Source: Capitella teleta | Taxonomy: Eukaryota > Annelida > Polychaeta > Capitellidae | Length of the DNA: 64,000 nt | NCBI GenBank assembly: GCA_000328365.1 | Contig: KB296055.1 | Coordinates: 194,185-258,184 of the forward strand | Direction of reading: 5' to 3' | In this document: positions 1 through 12,592 of the stretch, in pieces | Layout: each line of letters starts with the position of its first letter | Position numbering within the stretch: position 1 is the stretch's first letter | The notes under the pieces: model-generated | Told to the model about the DNA's origin: nothing | The model's input: only the letters and a program-made list of their open reading frames with translations | Database searches by the model: none | Made by a program: the position numbers and the translations under genes

Positions 1-885
1 TTGTCTCACTTATAAGTTATATTTAGCAGCAGAATATCCGGAGTGAATCGTCTTTTCACTTTTGATTAACTAGATTGAATCGTTCAGGTTCTGTCTGGGG
101 CGATAATATGCGCTGTTGCCATTGAAAAATCAATTTTAATTCAATATGGAGATCACGGAATGACAGTTTGTCACCTTTGGAAGGAAATTTGTTGTTTGAT
201 AGATTAACATTAGGCTTTGGTTGAATGAGATGCCTTTCTCTCTCTTGGATTATTGAGTTGGATTAGGACATTTAATCCATTAACATTTAATCCATTTAAT
301 ACAATTTGCTCGAGGTGATATTTCTCTATACCTTTTGGCTCTGTTCATTTGTGATCGTGTAACCGTGTTGATTTCTCTGTTCTTTTCTCTTCTCATCAAA
401 TACAATTTAAACATAGAATTCAACTCGGGTTCTGACCCCGGTAATCCCAACCATGTCCACCACAGGAGGATCTTTTTTTCTTTTTTCTTTTTTTTATCAA
501 ACCTTTTGCATACATATAAAATTCATTAAAAACAACACACACAAAAACCCACACATTATCGAAACATTACATAGTGTCAAAATATGTGGTACCTGGTTGC
601 ACAAGAGTGAGTGCTCCCTAACAGGCAGTGATTTATAATGTATGAAGGATGAATGAAGTTAAATAAAGATATTATAATTAAGAGTTAACCCAGCTATTAA
701 TCTGCTTAAACAAAACGATATGCATTCATTGCAAATCAAATGGATTATGTATGAACATTTCTCATTGTGTGGAGTATATAGCTCAGTCATCTAGACGGCC
801 TGATTGCGATTCAATGCTTCCTGGGTTGAGGTCCCTGGCATAATGTTTGTGATTTGTAAATATAATTTGTGAATCTCTTTTGCAG
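1..885. other. No coding exon seen; probable upstream intron with SINE-like debris
   Basis: No convincing exon is visible before the splice acceptor at 881-885. Positions about 422-640 share scattered similarity with about 51400-51575, including a shared stretch around ACCTGGTT followed by a GTGCTCC block. Positions about 780-840 carry words resembling a tRNA A box (TAGCTCAGTC) and a B box (GGGTTGAGGTCCC). These look like decayed tRNA-derived SINE pieces, not genes. T-rich tracts lie near 470-500. Confidence 0.35.
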
Positions 886-2496
886 GTGATGAGCAATGCT
901 GATTATTTGAAGTCTTCCCTTTGCTCTCTCCTGGTTGACGCTGTTGTTGAGGTTTGCGTGAGAACGCCCAGAGATCCGATTGAGTTCATCGCCCTCTTCC
1001 TCAAATCGAAGGTCAGATATTTATTATATTACCTCTGTGTAGGGAGCATTGCTTTGAAACATCCTCAAACTCTTCTCAATGCACTTCTTTATTGGGAGCA
1101 TGAAAACCTTTTAAATATGTGATACAGTAAAAGCTCGTTACAACGACACTCATTACACTGACAAATTCACTTATCAACAGCTTGTTGGTTGAAACCGATC
1201 TGCCACAATGTTAAAAGCCCGATACACTGACAAAATTCATTGTTCCAACACTGACAGGCAAAACGCCAAACAAATGTGCCTTTAACATTGAAATTTACCT
1301 CATTACAACAACAGGCCGTCTCCTTGAGGTCGCTCATGTTCAATGACACGCGACTGTCCCCGATGTTCACTGACCCACGATGGACGACTCACATAAATTA
1401 AAATTCTGATGTTGTTGGCATGTTATTGTTGCAATGTTTGCCTAAGCCTTGGTAAAAATATCAAAGATTCAATTCAATGGTTTGTTGGTAAACAGCTCAG
1501 ATGAAAGGATTAATGCTGTGAACGCCGACGCTGAACACAGAGAGTGAAATGCACATCTCCCGCTCAATTAAAGCAACGGATAGGTAGCGGTCGCCTTTGT
1601 CGGCTTTCAAAGCGTTATTGTTTGTTTTGATTACGAAGATAAAAAGTCCTTTGATCGTTGCCGATGATCGAAAAATACTCTATGAATATTCAATAAACTC
1701 CGGCGACAGAGCGAGCGCTCGAGGTGTGAATTCACAGCTTTTGCTTATGAAAGAATAATGTTTGATTTCTTCAGGAAATAAATATGTAAGGCCTAAACTA
1801 TCCTTCAAATCCAGTATGCATGCTAGGTAACACTACATACAGTAAACCAATAGGCATTATGGAGTGACCGGCCATCATGACGGTCAGTCGGTGCGTTATG
1901 GGCCAAATTCATTACACTGACAAATTCGTTACAACGACCGATTTGCCTGAAACCAAACAGGTCGTTGTAACGAGCTTTTACTGTATTGTGAAACTAATGC
2001 TAACGTTTATTGCATGTCCACACCAATGGGACAGAATGCTAGTACATAAATTATATCTGTAAGTGACTTTTGACCCAAATTCATTCATCAGTATCAGTGC
2101 ATTTATAGTATTCGCCCCCCATGCAGCCATGAATTAGTTTCTTGTAAACACTACTCTACTGCCCACTCTACTGGGAACTTTCTTCTTTATTCTACACTCG
2201 CTGTTTGTTTACTGATTTTGTTTGCCATTGACTTCATTTTTGGTTTTATTAATTTTAGTTTCTTTCTGTGTGTAATTTCTCCTTAGAGTTTGCCGAGTTC
2301 ACCACCTCCTGCACCGCCTCCTCTTCCTCTTCTTTCTTCTACACCTAATGTTCTGTGCTGTGAAGCTAATCTTTCCGCACGTGAAACACATGACTCTATC
2401 AGATCTGACGTGAGTGAATCGCGTGACATTCCCCAAGTTCACCAGGATTTCTATCAAGAGTTTGATGATTTCTTTGATGATGACGACCTTGGATAA
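886..2496 (+). CDS. Dpy-30-motif protein, last two exons (partial)
   Basis: Two exons are supported: 886-1011 (acceptor TGCAG, donor GTCAGA) and 2287-2496 (acceptor CCTTAG), joined in phase 0. The first reads S-N-A-D-Y-L-K then later R-D-P-I-E-F-I-A-L-F-L-K-S-K, which matches the Dpy-30 helix-turn-helix dimerisation motif (Y-L ... R-P-x-D-P-I-E-F-L-A-x-Y-L). Such motifs dock proteins onto AKAP-like helices in COMPASS complexes and in ciliary radial spokes. The last exon codes a proline-rich stretch followed by a very acidic tail ending D-D-D-D-L-G. The 5' exons were not found and may lie before the window. The 1.3-kb intron holds a complete TA-flanked MITE (1125-1983). The Dpy-30 call rests on the motif only; the exact orthologue is unknown. 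Confidence 0.6.
1125..1983. mobile_element. Tigger/pogo-like MITE, family 1 (859 bp)
   Basis: Terminal inverted repeats are near-perfect: the left end reads CAGTAAAAGCTCGTTACA and the right end is its reverse complement. TA dinucleotides at 1123-1124 and 1984-1985 form the target duplication. The TIR core recurs inside the element near both ends as variants of TTACACTGACAAATTC. There is no transposase reading frame. A CAG start, TA duplication and this layout fit non-autonomous pogo/Tigger elements of the Tc1/mariner group. It sits in the intron of the Dpy-30-motif gene. Confidence 0.85.
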
Positions 2497-3600
2497 CCTC
2501 TGCATATATATCACTGTATTATAGCATTATATTCAACCTAATAACATGTTGATACGTAATTGTGCTAATGTATTAATATTATGTTTGCTTCCATGAAAAG
2601 CATTTACATTATAATATTGTCTCAGACTGTTTGAAATTTTATTTTCAAATGTTATTTTTATGATTGCGTTTATATTACATGTAATGCTATGGTGAAACAC
2701 TGGACCATACTATTTTTATTACTTTGTTTTATTCATATTATTTTTATTGTTTTTATATTTTTGCCCAGACCACAGACTACAGACTTGACCTGACTTGAGA
2801 TTTATTTGTCAAACTTTTGTTCATAAAAAAAAACTGAAATATCAGTGCATCTGATTCTAATTGCATTTTTTGAATTAATTTTCATTTAATGAAACATCCA
2901 TGTGTCCCTTTATTATCATATTGCATGAATGCCTCTTATGAATGAATGAAATAATTAAAATAAAATGTGAGAAACCAATGAATTTCAGAGAGGAAATATT
3001 CTTTACCGATTATTATTAGTATTGACTTACAATCTTCTGTTATAAGCATGCTCAGTTGTAAATGCAATTATATTCGTTATGCAATTTAAGTTTAATTAAA
3101 GCAAGATTTTGAATTGAAATTATTTTCAATTACTCGTCAATAGCAAAATTGTGTGGGAAATTCCATTCTTGCATGGTGCTTGATGTGGGGGAACTTTGTT
3201 TCTCTTTTTCTTTCACCAAGCAATATCATAACAAGTGACCCCTGTATGCAGTGAATGATTAATGACAATTAATGCATATAATCATTTTATGTGGATAATT
3301 AATCACTGAAATTATGCATGCATGATTTCACATATGACATAGGAGTTCATTACATGGTGACCATGATCAGTTTTATGCGTATGTATCCGAATCCAATATA
3401 CAACAATTCGATCTTTTTTTTACTGTATGATCAAATTTCAATTAACACTATTTCTTAGGTTAGATCGATTTTTGACGGTTCATTTCTAGTATTGAATACA
3501 CAAGTTTTGATATTGGAGTCGCTAAAATATTCTTTTTGAGTGAGTTGGACATTTTCATATGGAAGCGAGGTTGGTTTCTGACAAAATACTTCTGATTGAC
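2497..3600. other. AT-rich intergenic region
   Basis: This holds the 3' flank of the Dpy-30-motif gene, with AATAAA-type polyadenylation words (for example around 2957). The rest is AT-rich sequence with no supported exon, RNA gene or inverted repeat. Confidence 0.5.
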
Positions 3601-3719
3601 TTATGTTCGTTTGTAGCGAGCTGAAACAGCACTCGCGAGAACGAATTACCGCGAACGACCGTATTAAAAATACGGCGAGGTTTCACAATAAAGGTATTCA
3701 TCCAGAGAGAATGAGCCAT

Positions 3720-5990
3720 CTTTCAATATGAGCATATGACATCACAGTGAGAATATCGTTCAGTCGAGAGCATATGATTTGCCAAATTCATTTCCCCCCA
3801 CTTTGCATGCTGAACAATGTTGTGTTGGACGCCAATATGCGCCCACTGTGGTCGACATTGTGGCGGCTTCGTTCTGTCTTTAGGGACACTTTTTAATGCG
3901 ATTTCCGAGGTCCGATATAAAGTATTGCTTTGTGTGTGATAAAATTTAAAACGTCCTCGATCTTCTATTATGGGTATCTGTTGGCAGCGCTCGAAATAAG
4001 ACTCTCGCCAAAAATTCTCCATGGCGAGTAAAAATATCAAGAATGGTCGCCAGATGGCGAGTAAATATTTCGCTCTCCAAATAAAATGTAAAGGGCAGAT
4101 TCTTTGGTCAACCTCAAGTAATTGATTTTTTCTCAATCCCCCTTTAAAACCAATTAACCCTGTGAACCCATGTGTCGTGCGGGAAAGTTTGAAGTATAGC
4201 TGACGCCATTTTGACGCCAGATCAGACGAGTTAATTGTGGTGCCGCCGTTGTTTTTACTGCATTCACATCTTTTCAAAGTCGCGTCCTAGGTAAAGTATG
4301 TTATAAGGTAGTTCTGGCAAGTCATGCTCCAAGATGTAAGTTGACGTGTTTAGTCAACGTTCGAGTTCACCATTAAAAAAAATATATATTTTAAAGATTC
4401 CCGCTACAGGTCGATCAAAGGATTGGCAGCGTCGACAAATCTGTGCGGTTTCGTTTGTAATTTTCATTTGTTGGCTCTCGTGGCTCACTTAATTCAGGGT
4501 GGACACATATATCCATTACAAGATACCAGCATAACTCAGTTGAGGGAAACACACTTTTCTATAGTGGCAGAGTGATAGTACTGAGCGCTTTTGACGCATT
4601 GCTAATTAGATAAAGATGCGCTATACAATGTATTCGGTAGCGCATGGCCACAGACGACCGACCTAAATTAAAATTGGTTGATAAAATGACATAGTATGTG
4701 CAACTGTATCAAGTACGTACAGGTATAAAATAATTGCGAGTAAAATACATTTTGGCGACTAAAGATTTCCCATTTACTCGTCACATGGCGAGTAAACTTT
4801 TTCGTTTATTTCGAGCCCTGTCTGTTGGTATCCGCCAACCAGATCCAGGGAACTGATTATTGTTGTTCCATGCAGGTTACTAACAAAATCTTGCACATGC
4901 TGTACAAGAATAGTGATCAGGCCTCGATCGGTGTAATGTTGAGACGACGATAATCTCCGCGCGCGCCAATCTGCATTCGGTTCCCGCACCGTATAAATTA
5001 AGAGCTGACGACCAACAACTTCTAGACGGTTAAACGATGCAGAGCTCTAACTTCTAAGATATGGTCAAACTCGGCTTTGGGTGCACTAAGCTGGTCGCGT
5101 CGAAGAGGTGAGACTGCATCCAAGACTGGTTGATTGTGTGTGTGTGCATGATGCTCCTCAATTCCTTAATTGTTTGGGTTTCGAGAGCGCCCAATTCGGT
5201 TGATTGAGCGTTAAACGTAGCTGTATGTCCTCAGGCTGCAATACGTCGAAGAGTCCAAGCGGTGTTCCATTCATGGAACAGGCTACAGGCATTGAATCCT
5301 TAGAGTGTCAGTCTACGTTGATTGATATCCACCAAGAGGTTGTGCCTTAGGAGATAGTCTTCGCCGAGTAAAGACCTTTTTATACATCTGTGATCAGAAA
5401 ATCCCCGCAATATCACACAACACTCGACGCGGTTGGCTGGTTCACAGTGGACGGACTGGCATCACTCGAGCGTCGGTATCCATGAGGAAATATTCCTGCT
5501 AGAGAGAGTTCTTGATATAAAGAAGAGGCGACGATGATGGTGGTGACAGGGGGACTCAGCGCTAAGGGCTGGCCGCTTGACATTTCTCAAAGCCGACGGT
5601 AATTAAGCCTGCATCAAAAATGAGATGGAAGATTTGTTCTGATTAGCTGCAAGATACTGTCTGTCCATCAGATCCGATGTCCAATAACCTATCTCTGCGC
5701 TCCTGTTGTGAGAGCTCGAAACGCTGAATGAAGAAAAGCTTGAGTCGCCAATATTTTTCCAGGATGTTCCAATAAAGTTGTACATCGCGCAGCTGTGTCT
5801 TGGTCGATTGCTGCTACAATCTCGTACTATTTCGTCTGGTCCCCTCCCCCGTAACGCTCCGGGTGGCGAATTGCGCGTCTGCCTGAACAAACCAAGCAGG
5901 CGTATTTTTTGCCTTAACGGTTGATAACTTCGCTGCCATGGCGAGGACTTCATCGTTCATCGTGTAGTGGGGGTCACCATCACAACATCA
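3720..5990 (-). mobile_element. Ty3/gypsy-like pol fossil, heavily decayed
   Basis: On the minus strand near 4830-4990 a reverse transcriptase N-terminal signature is recognisable, including D-W-R-A-R, H-V-Q-D-F, I-S-S-L-D-L-V and G-Y-Q-Q, the pattern of Ty3/gypsy RT. Flanking sequence on both sides has lost clear reading frames. The outer limits are approximate. A hAT element (3985-4820) was inserted into the RT region after the retroelement arrived. A weak direct repeat of about 45 bp (near 3725-3775 and 5975-6025) might be terminal-repeat remnants, but this is uncertain. The element is broken many times and looks old. Confidence 0.6.
3985..4820. mobile_element. hAT non-autonomous element (836 bp) with perfect 8-bp TSD
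   Basis: The left end reads CAGCGCTCGAAATAA and the right end, reversed, CAGGGCTCGAAATAA. The flanks 3977-3984 and 4821-4828 are both TCTGTTGG, a perfect 8-bp target duplication typical of hAT transposons. Sub-terminal copies of GGCGAGTAAA occur in both halves in opposite orientation. No transposase is seen. It interrupts a Ty3/gypsy fossil and is therefore younger than that insertion. Confidence 0.9.
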
Positions 5991-6210
5991 CCGTGAGTAT
6001 ATCGATTTGTCGATAGCATAATACTTGCCACTCACTGCCATACGCTCAAAATGCAATCTTGGGTGGCGAGGCACCCAAGACACTAGTACATTTGGCTCTC
6101 GTTGTTGCATACTTCCTTTATACCGTCTCTCTTATGTTATGCATGGCGCAGACCCCGCTTCATACAATCCAACCCTCCTTAATTGCAGATCCTCAGGGTC
6201 CCTCATCAAC

Positions 6211-9200
6211 ATGGGTTGTGGCTCATCGCAGGCACAGGAGCTTCCTCAAGGGTCTCTTATACAATCAGAAGAAGCAGAGGCTCCTCAAGGGTCTCTACAT
6301 CAACCGGAAGAAACAGTCGAGCGCCACGAGCCTCGTGAGATTCCTTCCGAGGATTCAAGATTAGGTCGCAATAATTTCTTCTGCTCCGAAGAGGATTCCA
6401 ACCAGAACCAATCGGCAAACGGCGATGGTGATTTGGAGAGCACCGGAAACCCGTCAATGACTAAAATTTCCAACGAAGAAGAAGTCAATTCGAGCAAAGG
6501 TATGCAATATAGGGCCAACGACCATGATCTGTAGAACGGACAATCAACGTGAGAGCGTTGTCTGTGTGCGAATTGCGGCAAATGACGACGAATAGATGAG
6601 ATTACAGAGGAGGAAATTATGGTTTTATATCTGCTTTTACTTCAGACGAGTTCGCCGTCCTGCGCAATGACTCGTGGTCGAAATGGCCAATAAGAAACTT
6701 CAACAAAATCGGTTTGAACGTGAACGCCGGCAATGGAGGTGGAGCTTGCCTCGTTCAAGTCTCCAATTCATATGGTGGGGGAGACGCGGAAAATACCGCA
6801 GGATTATTCCTCTTCCGGTACTTCATTCCCGTTGCTTTAATTTTACTAAGTTCATACTTTTTAATTTATAAATTAGGTGCGGTTACGACAGCAATCATTC
6901 CGGCTACACCTTGATTGATAAATGCCATCACGGACACTTTGGCGAAGAAACTGCTATGGGGACTACGGATGAGCAGGGAAATCTAGTGATTGACTGCATG
7001 TTTGGCACAAATCATATCAGTCTGATTTCAAATATGCGTCACCATGGCAACTTGAGTCACGGGGTCGTTTTTGAAATTCCAACCGGCGAAGATGAAGTTT
7101 GCGTTCCGTTATCAGTGAACGGTGGAAGCGGGGGAGGGGCCGGCGTCCTGCTCTGCTCCGGGTGGAAATCCGGAGCGAATGAGGCGACATTCATGACCGC
7201 TTTGTATTTAATCCGCCTCGGAGCAAAAGCCAACAAGCTTCAGGTAAAATGCGTCAGAGGTCAAGATTCGTGGACTTTCGGGTTCAACTCGGACGGAGTG
7301 ATCACCGTGAAGGGAGAGACGCGCAGTGTGTGCGCTTTGTACCACAACCGGGACAACGTGTTGACCAACATCCCAGTCAAAGGCCAGGCGAAAGCGGGAC
7401 GTGCACAAGGCGGGGGATCTGTGTTGCTCCTCAACAACATTGCCTCCCAGTCGGGAACTTTCCTTGTACTATGTTCCCATAGCGATGGCACTGAAGATTC
7501 CACAACTGCTGCGCTATATCGTTTGTCGCTTAGCAACGGAGAGATCACAGCCGAAACTATGACAACCAATACCGGAGTGGCATATTCGGGTTCAGCTGAT
7601 GCATGGAATTTCCAACTCAATAGTGGCGGTTTAGTCGTCAACGGCCCAACTGGGCAATGTCGATATGGCTTCATTTCTAATCTCACTTCTGGGTCAGTGG
7701 AAGATATCACAGATGAGGTCGTGAAAGGTCGAGTTGAGGTCACGGCTGATGGGGTCAAGGGATATATATCGGAGAGAGCGGACATCACTGTGAAGAGGAA
7801 TACCAGCATTCTCTCTGAATTCAAGGGCAGTGCTCTCGAACAGATCGGCGACAAGTTCTCATTCCACTGGCAACCAACTGAGAGAGCAGAAGGTCTCCAC
7901 TTGATTCGTGTGTTTGTCCACTCCAAGAATGGTGAACAACTCTTTGCCATTCAACAAAATGTTAACTCGAATGTCTACAGGTGAAATAGAGCTCAGTGGA
8001 TCCCCACAGGAACTGGTCATCCAACCAAAAGGAGTCATTTACGCTCTCAATTGCTGTGGCCAGTCCTACATGAGTCATTCAGGCATCGTCTACGAAAGTG
8101 ACTTCAACCGAACCGCAAATTACTCAGCAGACTTTTCGGACGGTTGGTCAACAACGTTTGGCGCGTTATATACAATGTTGACCCAATTGGGCCTTTAGGT
8201 CGACAGTTCACTTGTTTGGGACAACCGAAGCCGCTGACATCGACACCGCAGATCATCACAGGAACTCATGATGGAATGTTGTACGCCTATCATCGGTCAA
8301 AACCCGAAGGGGAGCATGAACATACATTCAGATACAAAGTATAATCATGCCAATTTATGAATAATGTCATGCAAATTTATGCTGGTATTTTCAGATTTCT
8401 GATTTGCAGAATGGAGATTTCCACCTTCGGCTTCACTTCAGTACAACCAACCCAGGGTCTCTCCAGGTTAACGGACGAGCATGTGCCGATCAAGTAAGTG
8501 AAAATTGTACACCTGTCCATATCAAATCATTTCGGATCATTATACTCGCTAAGACCGTGTAGAATCGGCCGGGGTGCCCCTTTGTGAATTTCATGACTTA
8601 CATGTAGCTGATACTTGTTTGTTGTCATTCTAGGTTTCTGTGCAACTCAAGAAACAGACCCAGTGGTCTGATTGTTATGGATTCATGGCTGAAATTGCAG
8701 TCAGCATCAGCAACAATGAGCTGAGCATCGAGGTGACCAATTCAACACTGTCAGCGTTCTGTCTTCTGAACAAAAGAGAACATAAAGAAAAGATAAAGAG
8801 CCAAACAGAAGAAGACGAAGACGAGATGGAGAGGCAGAAGTTGTCAGAATCCCTGGAGCCCCTGAAGAGGACAATTATGAAGAAAGCAAGGAAAATTGTT
8901 GGATGGTCACAGAACCTTCTGGTCAATGCAAGCGGAGAGGTTTGTTGCTGGTTGTGGGCTTTGTGCGTTATCATTTTATTTCAGTCTGGTGATATGTCTG
9001 GCTGGGAAACGGATGGAAATTGGAATGTGTCGGACGGAGGTCACGGGACCGAAAAATCTTTCGTGACGTCATTCATGGAGTGCTCCAAGAATCAAATAGT
9101 CGATCTGTCTCTGGTCTTTAAGGAAGACTACTTGGATAAGGCGCCCGCGATTCAGGTAAAGAGAGTCTCAGCAGTCGATGAATTGTTTAATATTCTCATC

Positions 9201-12200
9201 AGGTATCTGAGTGGTATCGTGAGGGTTGTTGCGGGGGAGGCCACTACAGCTTCACAGCACAACTGCTCGGCGCTGAGGGCAATGTATGTTAGAAGACCCG
9301 TGTCTCAGTATTGTAATGTCTTGTAATTGGTATAGGTCATCGGGGAATTCGCAACTGGAAGGAGTGACCGTTTGTACAAGGACAATGCATGGATGCAAGC
9401 AAATCATATGTTCAGTGATTACGGACCAGGAGTACGCAGGGTGTCCATCACATCCACTGGTAGGTGGTCACTGGTCATTTATTGACCTATTTTATTTTTG
9501 TTTCTAGGTCAAGATGATAAGTATTGGGGAGGCCATTACGGTCCATTCATGTCAAACGCTGTTGTTCGAGTGAAGAGAGAAGTAGTTGCGGCCGAAGGAG
9601 ATGCGTTCGTTGATGTCATTCAATCGGCTGAACAATCTGCTGAAGGACGGACAGCGAAAACTGACCGCATAGTGGTCAAGCTCTTGGAGGAGTGCAAAAG
9701 CATGCTGGTCGATCACCATCAGGGTAAGTGCTGACCAGAGCACTGTGATGTCCTACGTCTAATTATTCAAACAGTGAACCAAGAGTTCCAGATCACAGAT
9801 CAGTTAGCCCACAAGAAACGAGAGTTGAAGAAGAAATACCAGAAGAAGCGAGAGATGAGAATCTTCGTGTCGAGTACCTTCCGAGACTTCAAAGGAGAAA
9901 GAGAGCAACTGATCAAAAAGATATTCCCTGAGGTCAACCACTGATCCACTCTTTGTCCATTTCAGTATCCATTCATTACAGATGAGTGGCGTGTGTTCTG
10001 CACGTGGTGTGTTCTTCAATTACGTGGATCTGCGATGGGGAATTACACACGAACAAACCAACCTTGGAAAAACAATTGCGATCTGCTTACAAGAAGTATG
10101 AACTCACGACAACTTCCAACCATATCGATCGTTGACCCACAATTCAATTTAGCATGCATGTTACAATGTACACTTATTTCTGTGCAGATTGAACGCTGTC
10201 GACCATACTTCATTTGCTTGATGGGCGACCGCTTCGGGTGGTCGCAACAGGAAGGCTCTCCTGACGAAGTCCTCAACAATAGTTTCGATTACGCCATGCA
10301 AAACTTCCCGCACCAGTTGGGGTGGTTGGATCAACATCGTTATGGTGTCAGTGTCACTCAGGTTTATTATTGATATTTGGCCGTGATGTGAATTGAAAGA
10401 AATGTTTCTTTCAGCTGGAGATATTCCACGGCGTTCTTAATGACGTCGAGAAGAATAAAGCCCGTTCGTATTTTTATCTACGGGATCCAGTTACCAGAGA
10501 AAGATGTGATTCTGATAAGGAATTCTTGGTATTATTGTGTGCATAAATTTGCTTAATTATTAAAAGTGATGAATATTCATGCAGGCCATGTCTCCTGAGA
10601 GTGAGTGGCATGCAAATAAACAGACCTCATTGAGGCAGAGCGTGGAGTCAACGAACGAACTGAATGTCCGTAAATACAACGAAACCAGCGCTGTGTGTGA
10701 CATGATCAAAACGGTAATCCCATCTCTTATATAATCTTTGATAAACATTTGTAAAACTCAACCCGAATTAGCTATAGTTGTAGTGTCTGGTATGTTCGTC
10801 TAAGGCACTCTCAGCCACTATAGATCGTTTGGCCTTCTATTAATTTTGTTTATGCCCATGAAGGACCTGGTGAAGCTCCTTGACGAAGACTTTCCCCTTG
10901 GAACTGAACTGACCGCTCTGGAGCAAGAACGCGAGGCTCACAAGGCGTTTGCGGATGCCAGGTGTCGCGTCTACATTGGACGCGAGCAATACTTTGATGA
11001 AATCAACGAATTCATGGATGGGACTCACCACACCCCACTCGTTATTCTCGGGGAATCAGGTTAGATTTCATCCTGTGGTTGTATTCTCTGACATCTTGAC
11101 TCCGAAGGCGGTGGCAAGTCTGCCCTGGTTGCCAACTGGTTCAGTCGCGTCGAGCAGAAAGAGACGGACGCTTTTGTCTTTGTCCATTTCATTGGTAGCT
11201 CAGCCGAAAGTGCTTCTTACCACAAAGTCATTCGTCGGTATGCAGACTCCATTGGTCTGTTCTCTTTGCTCTGATCCCGTTCTGTTTCAGGTTGTGTGAG
11301 GAAATCAAGCTGCACTTCGGGTTCTCTCAGCTGGTTGCTTCCTCCGATTCTGATCTGATTCGAGATTTCCCTCTTTGGCTCAAAATGGCCGGCAGCCAAT
11401 CAAAGACCATCATTGTGATGGACGCGCTGAACCAATTGGATGACGGCACCGGAACAGAAGGTTAAAGGTCAACGTTATGGCTATGAATATTCACGAATAA
11501 CGTGATTCCAGGAAGTGAGCATGATCTGCTTTGGATTCCACGTGTTCTACCTCCAGGTGTCAGCATGCTGTTATCCACACTGCCAGGCAGGGTGAGTACG
11601 ATAGGTATACATACACGTACACGCGTAGGATATACAACCGTGTAGGCAGACCTTGAGAGCATTGCGAGAAAATGGGAGATCTTGGTTGCTTCGTGTGAAC
11701 TTGCTACTCCATGAACCGGTGTTGTCAGGCAGTAATTCCTGTGTTTTCCAGGCAATGGAAGCAGTGAAGTCAGCCGGGTGGCGCTCCATGAAGGTTCATC
11801 CGCTGAATGAGACCGAGAAGCAGGAGATAGTGACCGGTTTCTTGGAAGGCATTTACGGCAAGACCCTGAGCAGCGACCAGAAGGCGATGATTGTGGGCGC
11901 CGAGCAGACCAACAACCCTCTCTATCTGTGTGGGTTGTTGGATGAGGTCAGTCCAACGTCACTGGCCGCTTTGTTATTCATCTATTGCTTCCAATTTGAG
12001 GTCAGGGTCTTTGGAAGTTTCCGGGAGCTGACTAGCAAACTAGCTGAATACTTGTCCGCGGCGACACCAGGAGAACTCTTTGCCAAAATACTCGCGCGAC
12101 TGGAAAATGATTTTGAAGAAACACGGTGGCTAAATTAACTAGATTGTGTTTGAATAATAAGATCTGTATTTTCTCCCAGGACTGGTCTTGTGCAAGATAT

Positions 12201-12508
12201 GATGAAAGCAATCTGGGCGTCACGTCGGGGCATGAGTGAAAGCGAACTTCTGAGATTACTCAATGTTTGTTTCATTTCAATACTTCATGATTGACTCACT
12301 TGTGTAAATCAACAGGTACCTAATGTTGTCTGGTCTCCACTCTACCTCTCGATTGTAGAGAACCTCGTTAATCGAAATGGAATTCTCAACTTCTTCCACG
12401 ACCATCTACGGAAAGCTGTGAGCAAAAAATAAGCGAGTCAAACAATGCATCAGTCAATATCATTCAAAAAGTCAATCAATAAACCGATCAATTTATCAAC
12501 CGATCAAC

Positions 12509-12592
<84 letters not shown>

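Noticed and set aside
780-845. tRNA gene candidate
   Set aside because: A- and B-box-like words exist, but no acceptor or anticodon stem can be paired.
7261-7950. 229-codon open frame on the minus strand
   Set aside because: It is the antisense shadow of exon 3 of the NACHT/TPR gene and has no family signature.
7981-8009. 29-nt intron between exons 3 and 4 of the NACHT/TPR gene
   Set aside because: A 49-nt GT-AG intron at 7932-7980 fits the frame and the usual intron size better.
12495-12592. Regular repeat array resembling a CRISPR at first glance
   Set aside because: Units are 4 bp with no spacers; it is an intronic microsatellite in an animal gene.
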